From NCBI RefSeq assembly GCF_009707385.1, contig NZ_CP046115.1:4712001-4776000 (forward strand): a DNA stretch of 64,000 nt, written 5' to 3'. The DNA comes from Klebsiella oxytoca (GTDB lineage: Bacteria > Pseudomonadota > Gammaproteobacteria > Enterobacterales > Enterobacteriaceae). The position numbers were made by a program, and so were the translations under genes. This document shows positions 19,161 to 27,351 of the stretch, one piece after another (position 1 is the first letter of the stretch; every line of letters begins with the position of its first letter). The notes beneath the pieces were generated by a model that had not been told where the DNA came from, searched no databases, and saw only the letters and a list, made by a program, of their open reading frames with translations.

Positions 19161-19667
19161 TCAAAGCCCTCGCGATGCCAGCGCTTCATCAAGCTCCCGG
19201 TAGGCCTCTACCAGTTTATCCAGCGTCGCCCGGTTGAGTCCGCTGGGATTTGGCAATACCCATACCTCGGTTGCGCCAATAGTTACCTGCTGCTTACCCC
19301 ATCGCGCCCCGCGCACCTGAAACGCTTTCTCAAAAGCCTGCTTACCAAGGATAGCCAGCGCACGCGGCTGATACTCTTCCATTTTCCGTATCAGCTCCCT
19401 GCCTCCGTCACGAAGCTCAAGCAGTTCTACCTCGCTCGCCTGCACAGTCGGACGCTCAACTAACATGGTTATTCCGCAGCGGGTATCCAGAAGTTGAAGT
19501 TCCTCTTCAGGCTTCAGAAGACGGTCGGTAAACCCGGCCTGGTGAATCACCTTCCAGAAGCGATTACCCGGATGGGCAAAGTGAAAACCGGTATGGGCGG
19601 AAGACTTCCCCGGATTGATACCACAAAAAACCACCCGCAGGTTCGGTGCCAGAATATCGTTGATCAT
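19161..19667 (-). CDS. mug: G/U mismatch-specific DNA glycosylase Mug
   Basis: 168 residues, the length of E. coli Mug. It removes uracil and ethenocytosine opposite guanine from double-stranded DNA. The catalytic motif GINPGKSSA has Asn18 at the expected position, and the intercalation motif NPSGLN is near residue 140. E. coli has mug in the same place after rpoD and before ileX, though here a TetR gene lies between rpoD and mug. No anomaly seen. Confidence 0.96.
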   Translation of the reverse strand: MINDILAPNLRVVFCGINPGKSSAHTGFHFAHPGNRFWKVIHQAGFTDRLLKPEEELQLLDTRCGITMLVERPTVQASEVELLELRDGGRELIRKMEEYQPRALAILGKQAFEKAFQVRGARWGKQQVTIGATEVWVLPNPSGLNRATLDKLVEAYRELDEALASRGL

Positions 19668-19791
19668 GCTTTCCCCAGCTCAATACCTAAAATGTAATTA
19701 TAAAGGATTGAAAATACATTGTTTATAAAAACAGCAAGCGTGCGTTTTAGGCTGGATTGCGGGCAACAGTTACTTTATAATCCCTCGCCAC

Positions 19792-19867
19792 GGCCCCTTA
19801 GCTCAGTGGTTAGAGCAGGCGACTCATAATCGCTTGGTCGCTGGTTCAAGTCCAGCAGGGGCCACCA
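19792..19867 (+). tRNA. ileX: tRNA-Ile2, CAT anticodon (lysidine-modified, reads AUA)
   Basis: 76 nt with an encoded CCA. The acceptor stem GGCCCCT pairs with AGGGGCC, the D-loop has AGCTCAGTGGTTAGAGC, the anticodon loop ACTCATAAT carries CAT, and the T-loop is GGTTCAAGTCC. It matches E. coli ileX, whose C34 becomes lysidine to read AUA. Its position after mug agrees with E. coli. The dha locus begins close to its 3' end. Confidence 0.95.
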
Positions 19868-19870
19868 GAC

Positions 19871-19911
19871 AAAACAAGGAGTTGCGAGAAATCGCAGCTC
19901 CTTTTGTTTTA
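19871..19911 (+). terminator. Terminator after tRNA-Ile2
   Basis: AAAACAAGGAGTTGCGA pairs with TCGCAGCTCCTTTTGTTTT with one mismatch, ending in T-rich sequence. It starts a few bases after the tRNA CCA end. Confidence 0.8.
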
Positions 19912-19963
19912 TACGCTATCCGCAAGATATCGCAGTTCAGGATGATTTTGTGGAACGTTCGGC

Positions 19964-20263
19964 TCAGACCAGCGCCTGCAGCTGTTCCCGCATATAAGAA
20001 GAGAAGTATTCTGGATTTTTGATAATGATACGGTTGCCTGAGGCAATTTTGTCTGCCCATCCGGCGACTTTTTGCGTGAACCCGGCATTCCAGCCCTCCT
20101 TTTCACCGCGAGCCGTAACGTCCGCAGCGCTGGCCGGTACGCCTAATTCATGCAAATACTTCAAGATTCCCTTCGCGGTACTTTCATCCATAGTATTCGG
20201 CACCGGTAACGAGGTGTTCATACCACCAATAAAATCCAGGGCTTTATCGATTGCTGTTGGCAT
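19964..20263 (-). CDS. DUF1889 (YoaC-like) small protein
   Basis: 99 residues from the ATG at 20263, which has AAGGA 7 bp upstream; a longer in-frame start at 20287 is less likely. The sequence MPTAIDKALDFIGGMNTS with STAKGILKYLHELG and NPEYFSSYMREQL resembles the DUF1889 family (E. coli YoaC, also about 99 residues, as I recall). It is small, soluble and mostly helical, with no known function. E. coli has yoaC elsewhere on its chromosome, so its presence beside ileX is part of the local insertion. Confidence 0.75.
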   Translation of the reverse strand: MPTAIDKALDFIGGMNTSLPVPNTMDESTAKGILKYLHELGVPASAADVTARGEKEGWNAGFTQKVAGWADKIASGNRIIIKNPEYFSSYMREQLQALV

Positions 20264-20425
20264 GCTCTTATCCTTAAAATTAACCACGTAATGAACATGT
20301 TTACACTATGGACCCATCATCGCCGGGATATCAAAGAGAACATTGCCTTTATTTGATTCAGAGCGTAGCTAAACGCTTGCGTGGTGATTTTCTGCTCAAT
20401 TATTACGAACCGGTAACCCAGAAAA

Positions 20426-22339
20426 CTACTCTATACGTCCGCGCTTAAACTGACCGGCGTCGATATCGTATTGCTTCATTTTGCGCCACAGCGTGGTGCG
20501 ACCAATATTCAGCAGCTGCGCCATCTCCTGCACCCGACCGCTGGTAACGCGGGCGGCATGGATAATCGCCTCTTTCTCAATGGCGCTGAAAGTCAGGCTG
20601 GCGGGTAGCAGCGACGATCCGGCATCGGCGCCGGGCCGCTCGACAAACAGATATTCCGGCAAATTACTCAGGCGGATATGGCCGTTCTCGCTGCTAATGG
20701 CGATATTCTCGATAACGCTGTTCAGCTCAAAATCATTACCCGGCCAGGAGTAGGCCACCAGCTGCGCCAGCGCATCGTCATCCATCTTCAACCGCGAGGA
20801 AAAACGCTTCTCCAGACTCTTAAGACGATTGTTGACCAGCGCAGGAATACTATTACGCCGCGCCCGCAGCGGCGGAATAACGATTTCAAAAGAGTGCAGC
20901 GCGTAGTACAGCTGGCGGCTAAAACGGTTTTGTTCCACCAGGTTGGCAAGATCGACGGTAGTGGTAGCGATCACCTTAACGTCCACCGGGATCAGTCGAC
21001 GCGCGTCAAGGCGGGTTAATACCCCCTGCTTGATCACCTGCAGCAGCGCGGATTGTAGCTCCGGCGCCAGATATTCAATTTTCTCCAGAAACAACGTTCC
21101 GCCGTTAGCCAGCTCAAGACGGCTAAGACGACCATTTTCATCGTCCGTCGGCGCGCTGCCCATAAAATCCAGGCCCAGGGCGCTGTCGGCATATAGCTGG
21201 CAGTTAACCGCGATATAAGGCCCACCGCCCCTCTCGCTCTCATTATGAATCGCCTGGCTGAGCAGCTCTTTGCCCACACCTTCCTCACCGCACAGCAGCA
21301 CCGGAAAAGCGCCGCGCGCCGCCTGTCGGCCAAAGTGAATCAGCCGCCGGGTTTCCGGGTCGTCCACCGACATTTGCTCAAAGGTATGGCTCACTTTACC
21401 AAGCTGGCTGGTCATCAGCTGACGCATCTGCTCGACCGGATGCAGCAGCAGAATAAAACTGTTGCCCTGCTCTTCAACGATCGGCTTGAGGGTGATAACG
21501 GCGTCGACAAACTGATGCTGGCTCTCGAAGGTGACTTCCACATGGTTCAGCCCACGCGCGTGTTTTATCGCCCGGCGCAGCAGGGTCGGGAGCGTGACCA
21601 GTTCATTAATATTTTTACCCTGGCTGGCCTGGGCATCAAGATGCAACAGCGTCGCGGCCTGCACGTTAAGAAACTGCAAAACGCCCTGCTCGTTCCATGC
21701 CATCACCCCATCATCCATGCTCTCCAGCAGGCCGTACATCTGGTTAAGATGGCGATTCGACTCGGCCAGCAGGCTATCGGTAAGCAGCGAATTGCCCACT
21801 TCCCGCGCGATAGCCAGGGTCAGGGAGAGGTCAGGCGAGGCCTGTTCTTCCGTCAGGCAGCACAGCGAAATGGAACCGAACAGACGCCCATGGTTATCAA
21901 ACACCGGCGTGGAGCTAAACGACCATCCGTGCAGCGCATGTTTAAAATGCTCCTCGCCCGTCGTTTTGACCGGCTGTCCGAGCATGGAGGCCAGCGAGAG
22001 CGCGCAGCTGCCGATAATGCTTTCCGCGCAGTAGCTGCCGTCACGAAACCCCAGCGCCGCCAGCTGGTCAAGGGTCTGCGGATCGCCGCAGCGGCTGAGA
22101 ATACAGGCGGACTCATCAAGGATAAACAACGCGCAGGGACGATTATCCATATACTCCCAGGCATCTTCCAGCGCCGCCTGGCCAATCGTCAGCAGCGCCG
22201 TCTTACGGCGACAAATCGATTCAAAGGTCAGCCCTTGCGCCTGATGCGGCGTCTGCCAGGTTTCTCGCTGCATAAACTTGCTGCAACGATGCCACGACTG
22301 GGTTATCACCAGGGGAAAGCTCTGAGTCTGCGCAGTCAT
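20426..22339 (-). CDS. dhaR: DhaR, transcriptional activator of the dha locus
   Basis: 637 residues from the ATG at 22339 (MTAQTQSFPL), which has CGGAAATGG suitably upstream. An N-terminal GAF-like sensor (about 60-190) and PAS domain (about 200-310) precede an AAA+ domain with Walker A GEEGVGKE and Walker B-like GGTLFLEKIE, then a Fis-type helix-turn-helix (NIGRTTLWRKMKQYDID). The GAFTGA loop required to contact sigma54 is missing, as fits the E. coli DhaR, which acts on a sigma70 promoter. In E. coli, DhaK and DhaL bind DhaR and set its activity according to dihydroxyacetone. Same strand as dhaD. Confidence 0.93.
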   Translation of the reverse strand: MTAQTQSFPLVITQSWHRCSKFMQRETWQTPHQAQGLTFESICRRKTALLTIGQAALEDAWEYMDNRPCALFILDESACILSRCGDPQTLDQLAALGFRDGSYCAESIIGSCALSLASMLGQPVKTTGEEHFKHALHGWSFSSTPVFDNHGRLFGSISLCCLTEEQASPDLSLTLAIAREVGNSLLTDSLLAESNRHLNQMYGLLESMDDGVMAWNEQGVLQFLNVQAATLLHLDAQASQGKNINELVTLPTLLRRAIKHARGLNHVEVTFESQHQFVDAVITLKPIVEEQGNSFILLLHPVEQMRQLMTSQLGKVSHTFEQMSVDDPETRRLIHFGRQAARGAFPVLLCGEEGVGKELLSQAIHNESERGGGPYIAVNCQLYADSALGLDFMGSAPTDDENGRLSRLELANGGTLFLEKIEYLAPELQSALLQVIKQGVLTRLDARRLIPVDVKVIATTTVDLANLVEQNRFSRQLYYALHSFEIVIPPLRARRNSIPALVNNRLKSLEKRFSSRLKMDDDALAQLVAYSWPGNDFELNSVIENIAISSENGHIRLSNLPEYLFVERPGADAGSSLLPASLTFSAIEKEAIIHAARVTSGRVQEMAQLLNIGRTTLWRKMKQYDIDAGQFKRGRIE

Positions 22340-22444
22340 ATCCATTTCCGCTGTTGCATAAAACGACACCCCCTCCGGCGGCAACCGCCAGAGGGGGATA
22401 AAATGCCGCTTCTCGTTTACGAGTCGAGGCAGACCGACGCTAAA

Positions 22445-23543
22445 TTAGCGCGCCAGCCACTGCTGTCCAAGCAGGTCGGCAGTCAGAATCGCCGCATGCA
22501 CGCTCTGCGCGCTTACCGGGAACGGCATGTTATGGATGGTTTCGCCTTCGGCACAGGTCGCTTTTGCGACTGCCTGAATTTTCTCGTCGATGCCCTCTTT
22601 GACGCCCATTTGCGCCAGCGTAACCGGCAGTCCCACGGTATGGCAGAAGTTCAGCACCGTTTCGATCTCTTCCATCGGGCTATTTTGCAGCACCAGCTGC
22701 GCCAGGGTACCAAACGCCACTTTCTCCCCGTGGTACAGGTGGTGGCACTCTTCGAGGATGGTGAAACCGTTGTGAATGGCGTGCGCGGCGGCCAGGCCGC
22801 TGCTTTCAAAGCCGATTCCGCTAAGGTAGGTATTCGCTTCGACAATGCGTTCGAGCGCATCGGTCACCACTCCGGCCTGAGCGGCAAGGCGGGCCTTTTC
22901 GCCTTCCGCCAGCAGCGTATCATAGCACAGACGAGCCAGGCTCAGCGCCGCCGCCGTCGACTGCCCAACCGGCCATGCTGGTCGCTCTGGCGTCATAGCA
23001 GGCCTTAGCCTCAAACCAGGTTGAAAGCGCATCGCCCATCCCGGCGACCAGCAGGCGCACCGGCGCTTTGGCGATAATCGCCGTATCCATCACCACCATG
23101 TCCGGATTTTTCGGATAGATCAGATACTCTTCAAATTCACCGGCCTCGGTATAGATAACCGACAGCGCGCTGGTTGGCGCATCGGTGGAGGCTATCGTGG
23201 GGATCACCACCACCGGCAGCTTCTGGTAATAGCCGATCGCTTTCGCAGTATCAAGCGTCTTGCCGCCGCCGATGCCCACCACGCCGCGGCAGCCGTGCTG
23301 CTTCAGAATGGCGATCAGGCGATTGATCTCAGCGTGGCTGCACTCGCCGTTGAAGCGCTCCGCATGGCAGCTGATGTTATGGCTGTGCAAACCTTCCAGC
23401 ACTTTCTCTCCCGCCAGCTTCATTACGAAGTCATCAGCAATCACAAAAAAGCTCTCCGCCAGGTTTTTAGCGTATTGCCCAAACAGAGTGGATGCATCTG
23501 GTCCCTGGAGATATTTGGCTGGAGATTGAATAACTTTTAGCAT
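22445..23543 (-). pseudogene. dhaD: Glycerol dehydrogenase DhaD with a 1-nt frameshift
   Basis: Oxidises glycerol to dihydroxyacetone with NAD. The start ATG at 23543 (MLKVIQSPAKYLQGPDA) is normal. The first frame gives good DhaD sequence to ...DARATSMAG (about residue 200) and then runs to a stop at 22920. The second frame resumes with [17 protein letters not shown] and continues to the normal end LLGQQWLAR at 22445. Removing one A of the AA at 22967-22968 (plus strand) restores a 365-residue protein, the expected length for the family. It is either a recent inactivating insertion or a sequence error. Conserved GGGKTLDTAK, the zinc-site Asp in [13 protein letters not shown], and His residues of AAHAIHNG and YHGEKVAFG lie on the two halves. 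Confidence 0.9.
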
Positions 23544-23694
23544 TCCGTTCACCCTCAAATAAGTGCATGTATTGACACGATGAGCTCCGGTATCTCCTCT
23601 TCCGGCCTCGTATTAAGAGCGGGAATGGAAGTGTTACCTGAGCGATGCCATCACTGTAGGGCGAGCTGCGGGCAAAAAAATCTTTCCCCTTTTT

Positions 23695-23741
23695 GTCCCG
23701 ATATGAAACAAGGCGCGTATTTTATCGTTTCATATTGGAAC
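23695..23741. promoter_or_regulatory. Paired 15-bp palindromes on the dhaD side, candidate DhaR operator
   Basis: Two sites of the form GTYYC-N5-GRAAC: GTCCCGATATGAAAC (23695-23709, one base off) and GTTTCATATTGGAAC (23727-23741). Their centres are 32 bp apart, about three helical turns. The same pattern recurs near dhaK at 23949-23994. The pattern is seen; the assignment to DhaR is inferred from position. Confidence 0.5.
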
Positions 23742-23948
23742 ATAAATTTATATGAAATGGCGGGATTGCGATCTCGATCCGCTCGTTCAGCGTAAAAAAA
23801 GCATTCCGGACGGGGGATTGACCGCGTTTTTCACCACTACAACCAGCAAGACAGGACAAAATTTCTCTCTGGCCATCCCTTGCAGACATCTGAAGCGGGT
23901 TTAAAAAATTGCCTTAGCTCGCATTTTTCCATTTCCTTCGCCAAAAAC

Positions 23949-23994
23949 GTTCCATTACGAAACAAAATTCAACAATCACGTTTCGTAATGAAAC
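23949..23994. promoter_or_regulatory. Paired 15-bp palindromes on the dhaK side, candidate DhaR operator
   Basis: GTTCCATTACGAAAC (23949-23963) and GTTTCGTAATGAAAC (23980-23994) are both GTYYC-N5-GRAAC and are near reverse complements of each other. Centres are 31 bp apart. The pair ends 144 bp before the dhaK start, leaving room for a promoter. With the dhaD-side pair it explains most of the structure in the 595-bp divergent region 23544-24138. Confidence 0.55.
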
Positions 23995-24138
23995 TCGTTT
24001 TATGACGATTTTTTTTTCCGTTAACTCAGCCAGAATCACTACATCGCCGGACATCGCATATCGTCAGGCGGTACCCCTACACGATGACCGCCTCCGTCAG
24101 CAGAGAGGCCGCATCGAAACTCCGACGGAGAATAAACA

Positions 24139-25209
24139 ATGAAAAAACTGATTAACCGTGTCGAAGATGTCCTGAGTGAACAACTGGCGGGCCTGGCAAA
24201 AGCGCACCCTGAACTGACGCTGCATCATGACCCGGTCTACGTCACCCGCGCCGATGCGCCGGTGGCCGGGAAAGTGGCGCTGCTTTCCGGCGGCGGTAGC
24301 GGTCATGAACCAATGCACTGCGGCTATATTGGCCACGGCATGCTTTCCGGGGCCTGTCCGGGGGAAATTTTCACCTCCCCGACGCCGGATAAAATGTTTG
24401 AGTGCGCCATGACGATCGACGGCGGCGAAGGCGTACTGCTGATTATCAAAAACTATACCGGCGATATTCTTAACTTCGAAACCGCCGCCGAACTGCTGCA
24501 CGAAAGCGGCGTCAAGGTCACTACTGTGGTAGTCGATGACGACGTGGCGGTGAAAGACAGTCTCTACACCGCCGGACGGCGCGGGGTAGCCAATACCGTA
24601 CTGATTGAAAAACTGGTGGGCGCGGCCGCCGAACGCGGCGACTCGCTGGCAGCCTGCGCTGAACTGGGGCGCAAGCTTAACAACCTCGGCCACTCTATCG
24701 GCATCGCGCTTGGGGCCTGTACCGTCCCGGCCGCCGGCCAGCCTTCGTTCGAACTGCGGGACGATGAGATGGAGTTCGGCGTCGGCATTCACGGCGAACC
24801 GGGCATCGACCGCCGCCGCTTCACCTCCCTCGATCGCACCGTTGACGAAATGTTCGATACCCTGCTGGAAAACGGCGCCTATAGCCGCACGCTGCGCCAC
24901 TGGGACAACGTGAAAGGCGCGTGGCAGGAGGTCACACAGAGCAAACAGGCGCTGCAAAAAGGCGATCGGGTTATCGCGCTGGTCAACAACCTCGGCGCCA
25001 CGCCGCTGTCCGAACTCTACGGCGTCTATAACCGTCTGACGCAGCGCTGCGAGGAAACCGGCATCGTCATCGAGCGCAATCTTATTGGCAGCTACTGTAC
25101 CTCTCTGGATATGGTCGGTTTTTCCATCACCCTGTTAAAAGCCGATGACGAGACCCTGGCATTATGGGACGCCCCGGTTCACACCCCGGCGCTGAACTGG
25201 GGAAAATAA
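24139..25209 (+). CDS. dhaK: PTS-dependent dihydroxyacetone kinase, substrate subunit DhaK
   Basis: 356 residues. DhaK binds dihydroxyacetone covalently through a histidine; phosphate comes from PEP through DhaM and the ADP of DhaL. His218, the hemiaminal-forming residue, is present (FGVGIHGEPG). The glycine-rich LLSGGGSGHEPMHCGYIGHGM and the NYTGDILNFE block are hallmarks. In E. coli DhaK also binds DhaR to repress it. First gene of dhaKLM, 10 bp before dhaL, divergent from dhaD. Strong GGAG upstream (GACGGAG). Confidence 0.97.
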   Translation: MKKLINRVEDVLSEQLAGLAKAHPELTLHHDPVYVTRADAPVAGKVALLSGGGSGHEPMHCGYIGHGMLSGACPGEIFTSPTPDKMFECAMTIDGGEGVLLIIKNYTGDILNFETAAELLHESGVKVTTVVVDDDVAVKDSLYTAGRRGVANTVLIEKLVGAAAERGDSLAACAELGRKLNNLGHSIGIALGACTVPAAGQPSFELRDDEMEFGVGIHGEPGIDRRRFTSLDRTVDEMFDTLLENGAYSRTLRHWDNVKGAWQEVTQSKQALQKGDRVIALVNNLGATPLSELYGVYNRLTQRCEETGIVIERNLIGSYCTSLDMVGFSITLLKADDETLALWDAPVHTPALNWGK

Positions 25210-25219
25210 GGAGCACGAC

Positions 25220-25852
25220 ATGTCATTAAGCAGAACGCAAATCGTAGACTGGCTCTATCGCTGCGGCGATATCTTCACGAAAGAGAGCGATTTTTTGACC
25301 GGTCTGGATCGGGAAATCGGCGATGCCGACCACGGCCTGAATATGCATCGTGGTTTTAGCAAAGTAGTAGAAAAGCTGCCGTCGATTGCCGATAAAGACA
25401 TTGGCTTCATTCTTAAGAATACCGGTATGACGCTGCTCTCCAACGTCGGCGGAGCCAGCGGCCCGCTGTTTGGCACTTTCTTTATTCGCGCCGCCCAGGT
25501 GACTCAGGCCCATCAGAGCCTGACCCTGGAAGAGCTTTATGAAACTATTCGCGAAGGCGCGGATGGCGTGGTAAATCGCGGCAAAGCCGAGCCGGGTGAT
25601 AAAACCATGTGCGACGTCTGGCTGCCGGTAGTGGAGTCGCTGCGTCAGTCCAGCGAACAGCACCTGTCATTACCGGCCGCCCTTGACGCTGCCTGCGAAC
25701 GGGCGCAAGCCGCCGTCCACGCCACTATCGCCATGCAGGCTCGCAAAGGGCGGGCTAGCTACCTGGGTGAACGCAGCATCGGGCACCAGGATCCGGGGGC
25801 AACCTCAGTGATGTTTATGGTTCAGATGCTGGCCGCAGCGGCTAAAGAGTAA
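25220..25852 (+). CDS. dhaL: PTS-dependent dihydroxyacetone kinase, ADP-binding subunit DhaL
   Basis: 210 residues, all-helical DhaL fold. It holds a tightly bound ADP that is rephosphorylated by DhaM and then donates to dihydroxyacetone on DhaK. The metal-binding aspartates lie in DREIGDADHGLNMHRGF (about 30-45) and the nucleotide-binding GGASGPLFGTFF (about 78-90); GDKTMCDVW and the C-terminal DPGATSVMF follow. Length matches E. coli DhaL. Between dhaK and dhaM with about 10-bp gaps. Confidence 0.97.
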   Translation: MSLSRTQIVDWLYRCGDIFTKESDFLTGLDREIGDADHGLNMHRGFSKVVEKLPSIADKDIGFILKNTGMTLLSNVGGASGPLFGTFFIRAAQVTQAHQSLTLEELYETIREGADGVVNRGKAEPGDKTMCDVWLPVVESLRQSSEQHLSLPAALDAACERAQAAVHATIAMQARKGRASYLGERSIGHQDPGATSVMFMVQMLAAAAKE

Positions 25853-25862
25853 GGAAAATGCG

Positions 25863-27284
25863 ATGGTAAACCTGGTTATTGTTTCTCATAGCGCCCGTCT
25901 GGGCGAAGGTGTCGGAGAACTGGCCCGGCAGATGTTAATGAACGATGGCTGCAAGCTGGCGATCGCCGCCGGGATTGACGATCCCACCAGCCCGATCGGC
26001 ACCGATCCACTTAAGGTTATGGAAGCCATCGAATCCGTCGCTGACGCCGATCATGTGCTGGTGATGATGGATATCGGCAGCGCCCTGCTGAGCGCCGAAA
26101 CCGCGCTGGATCTGCTCGATCCGGCGATTGCGGCAAAGGTCAGGCTTTGCGCGGCGCCGCTGGTTGAAGGCACTCTGGCAGCAACAGTGAGCGCCGCCGC
26201 TGGAGCCGGCATCGACAAGGTGATCGACGACGCCATGAATGCGCTGGAGGCAAAGCGTGTACAGCTGGGGTTACCATCGCAACCGCAACGCGCTCCGGAT
26301 ACCGCCGCGCTGGCCGACGACGGCGACGCGCGCTCGGTTTCCGTGGTAATTCAAAACCACAACGGCCTGCACGTACGCCCGGCGTCAAAGCTGGTCGCCG
26401 CGCTGGCCGGATTCAATGCCGACCTGGTGCTGGAGAAAGAGGGGAAATGCGTGACGCCGGACAGCATCAACCAAATCGCCCTGCTGCAGGTACGCCAAAA
26501 CGATACTTTAAGACTGCTGGCCCGCGGCCCTGACGCCGACGCCGCGCTGGCGGCCTTCCAGGCTCTGGCGGCGCAGAACTTCGGCGAGCAAGCGCAGGCG
26601 GCGCCCGCGCTTCAGCCCACCAGCGGCGATCGGGTTCAGGGTAAGGTCGTGCTCTACCCGCAACCTCAGGACAAGGTTACGCGGGAAAAAAACGCCAATA
26701 TCGGTCAGCAGCAGCTGCGTCTGAAACGGGCCATCGACCAGACGCTGGAAGACCTTAACGCGCTGGCCAGTCTTGCGGAAGAGAAGTATTCCGCCGATAT
26801 CGCGGCCATCTTCTCCGGACATCATACCCTGCTTGATGACCCTGATTTATATGCAGTGGCGTGCGATATCGTACACGACGAGCAGTGTAATGCGGCGTGG
26901 GCATGGCATCAGGTGCTGACCGATTTAAGCCAGCAATATCGCCATCTCGACGATGCTTACCTGCAGGCGCGCTATATTGATATTGACGATATTTTGCACC
27001 GCACGCTGCGTCACCTTAACGGGAGCAACGAAGTGCTACCGCAGTTTGACGGCCCTTCGATCCTCGTGGCCGACGATATCTTTCCTTCTACCGTTCTGCA
27101 GCTCGACGCAGGTCAGGTGAAAGGGATCTGCCTGCAGGACGGCAGCGAGCTTTCTCACAGCGCCATTATCGCCCGTCAGGCAGGCATTGCGCTGCTTTGT
27201 CAGCAGCGCGATGTCCTGACCAGCCTGCAAAACGGCGAGAGCGTCGCTCTTGATATCCCCGGCAAACGCGTGACTCGCGGCTAG
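25863..27284 (+). CDS. dhaM: PTS phosphocarrier DhaM (EIIA-HPr-EI fusion)
   Basis: 473 residues with three fused phosphotransfer domains, as in E. coli DhaM. The EIIA-mannose-like N-terminus has the phosphohistidine His9 in LVIVSHSARLGEG. The HPr-like domain has His170 in NGLHVRPASK. The truncated EI domain carries His432 in GSELSHSAIIARQAG. It accepts phosphate from general EI and HPr and recharges ADP on DhaL. A hairpin at 27302-27327 separates it from the ATP-dependent kinase downstream. Confidence 0.97.
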   Translation: MVNLVIVSHSARLGEGVGELARQMLMNDGCKLAIAAGIDDPTSPIGTDPLKVMEAIESVADADHVLVMMDIGSALLSAETALDLLDPAIAAKVRLCAAPLVEGTLAATVSAAAGAGIDKVIDDAMNALEAKRVQLGLPSQPQRAPDTAALADDGDARSVSVVIQNHNGLHVRPASKLVAALAGFNADLVLEKEGKCVTPDSINQIALLQVRQNDTLRLLARGPDADAALAAFQALAAQNFGEQAQAAPALQPTSGDRVQGKVVLYPQPQDKVTREKNANIGQQQLRLKRAIDQTLEDLNALASLAEEKYSADIAAIFSGHHTLLDDPDLYAVACDIVHDEQCNAAWAWHQVLTDLSQQYRHLDDAYLQARYIDIDDILHRTLRHLNGSNEVLPQFDGPSILVADDIFPSTVLQLDAGQVKGICLQDGSELSHSAIIARQAGIALLCQQRDVLTSLQNGESVALDIPGKRVTRG

Positions 27285-27301
27285 CCTGTTCTAACCTTCA
27301 C

Positions 27302-27327
27302 TTCCCGGAGGCTGTCTCCTCCGGGAA
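27302..27327 (+). terminator. Hairpin between dhaM and the ATP-dependent dha kinase
   Basis: TTCCCGGAGG (27302-27311) and CCTCCGGGAA (27318-27327) pair perfectly over a 6-nt loop. No T-run follows, so it may stabilise the 3' end or attenuate rather than fully terminate. Confidence 0.55.
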
Positions 27328-27351
27328 CTCGCTTAACTTTCAGGATCCGTT

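Noticed and set aside
19792..19867. tRNA-Ile2 as an attachment site for an integrated element
   Set aside because: No integrase and no second copy of the tRNA 3' end were seen within the window; only the unusual gene content nearby suggests insertion.
21245..23008. A 587-codon plus-strand open frame opposite dhaR and dhaD
   Set aside because: It lies antisense to two recognisable genes, has no homologous domain or ribosome site, and its composition is that expected from the third-position bias of the GC-rich genes on the other strand.
23867..23885. A sigma54-like TGGCCATCCCTTGCA between dhaD and dhaK
   Set aside because: The distance between the GG and GC dinucleotides is 9 bp, not the required 10, and DhaR lacks the GAFTGA loop.
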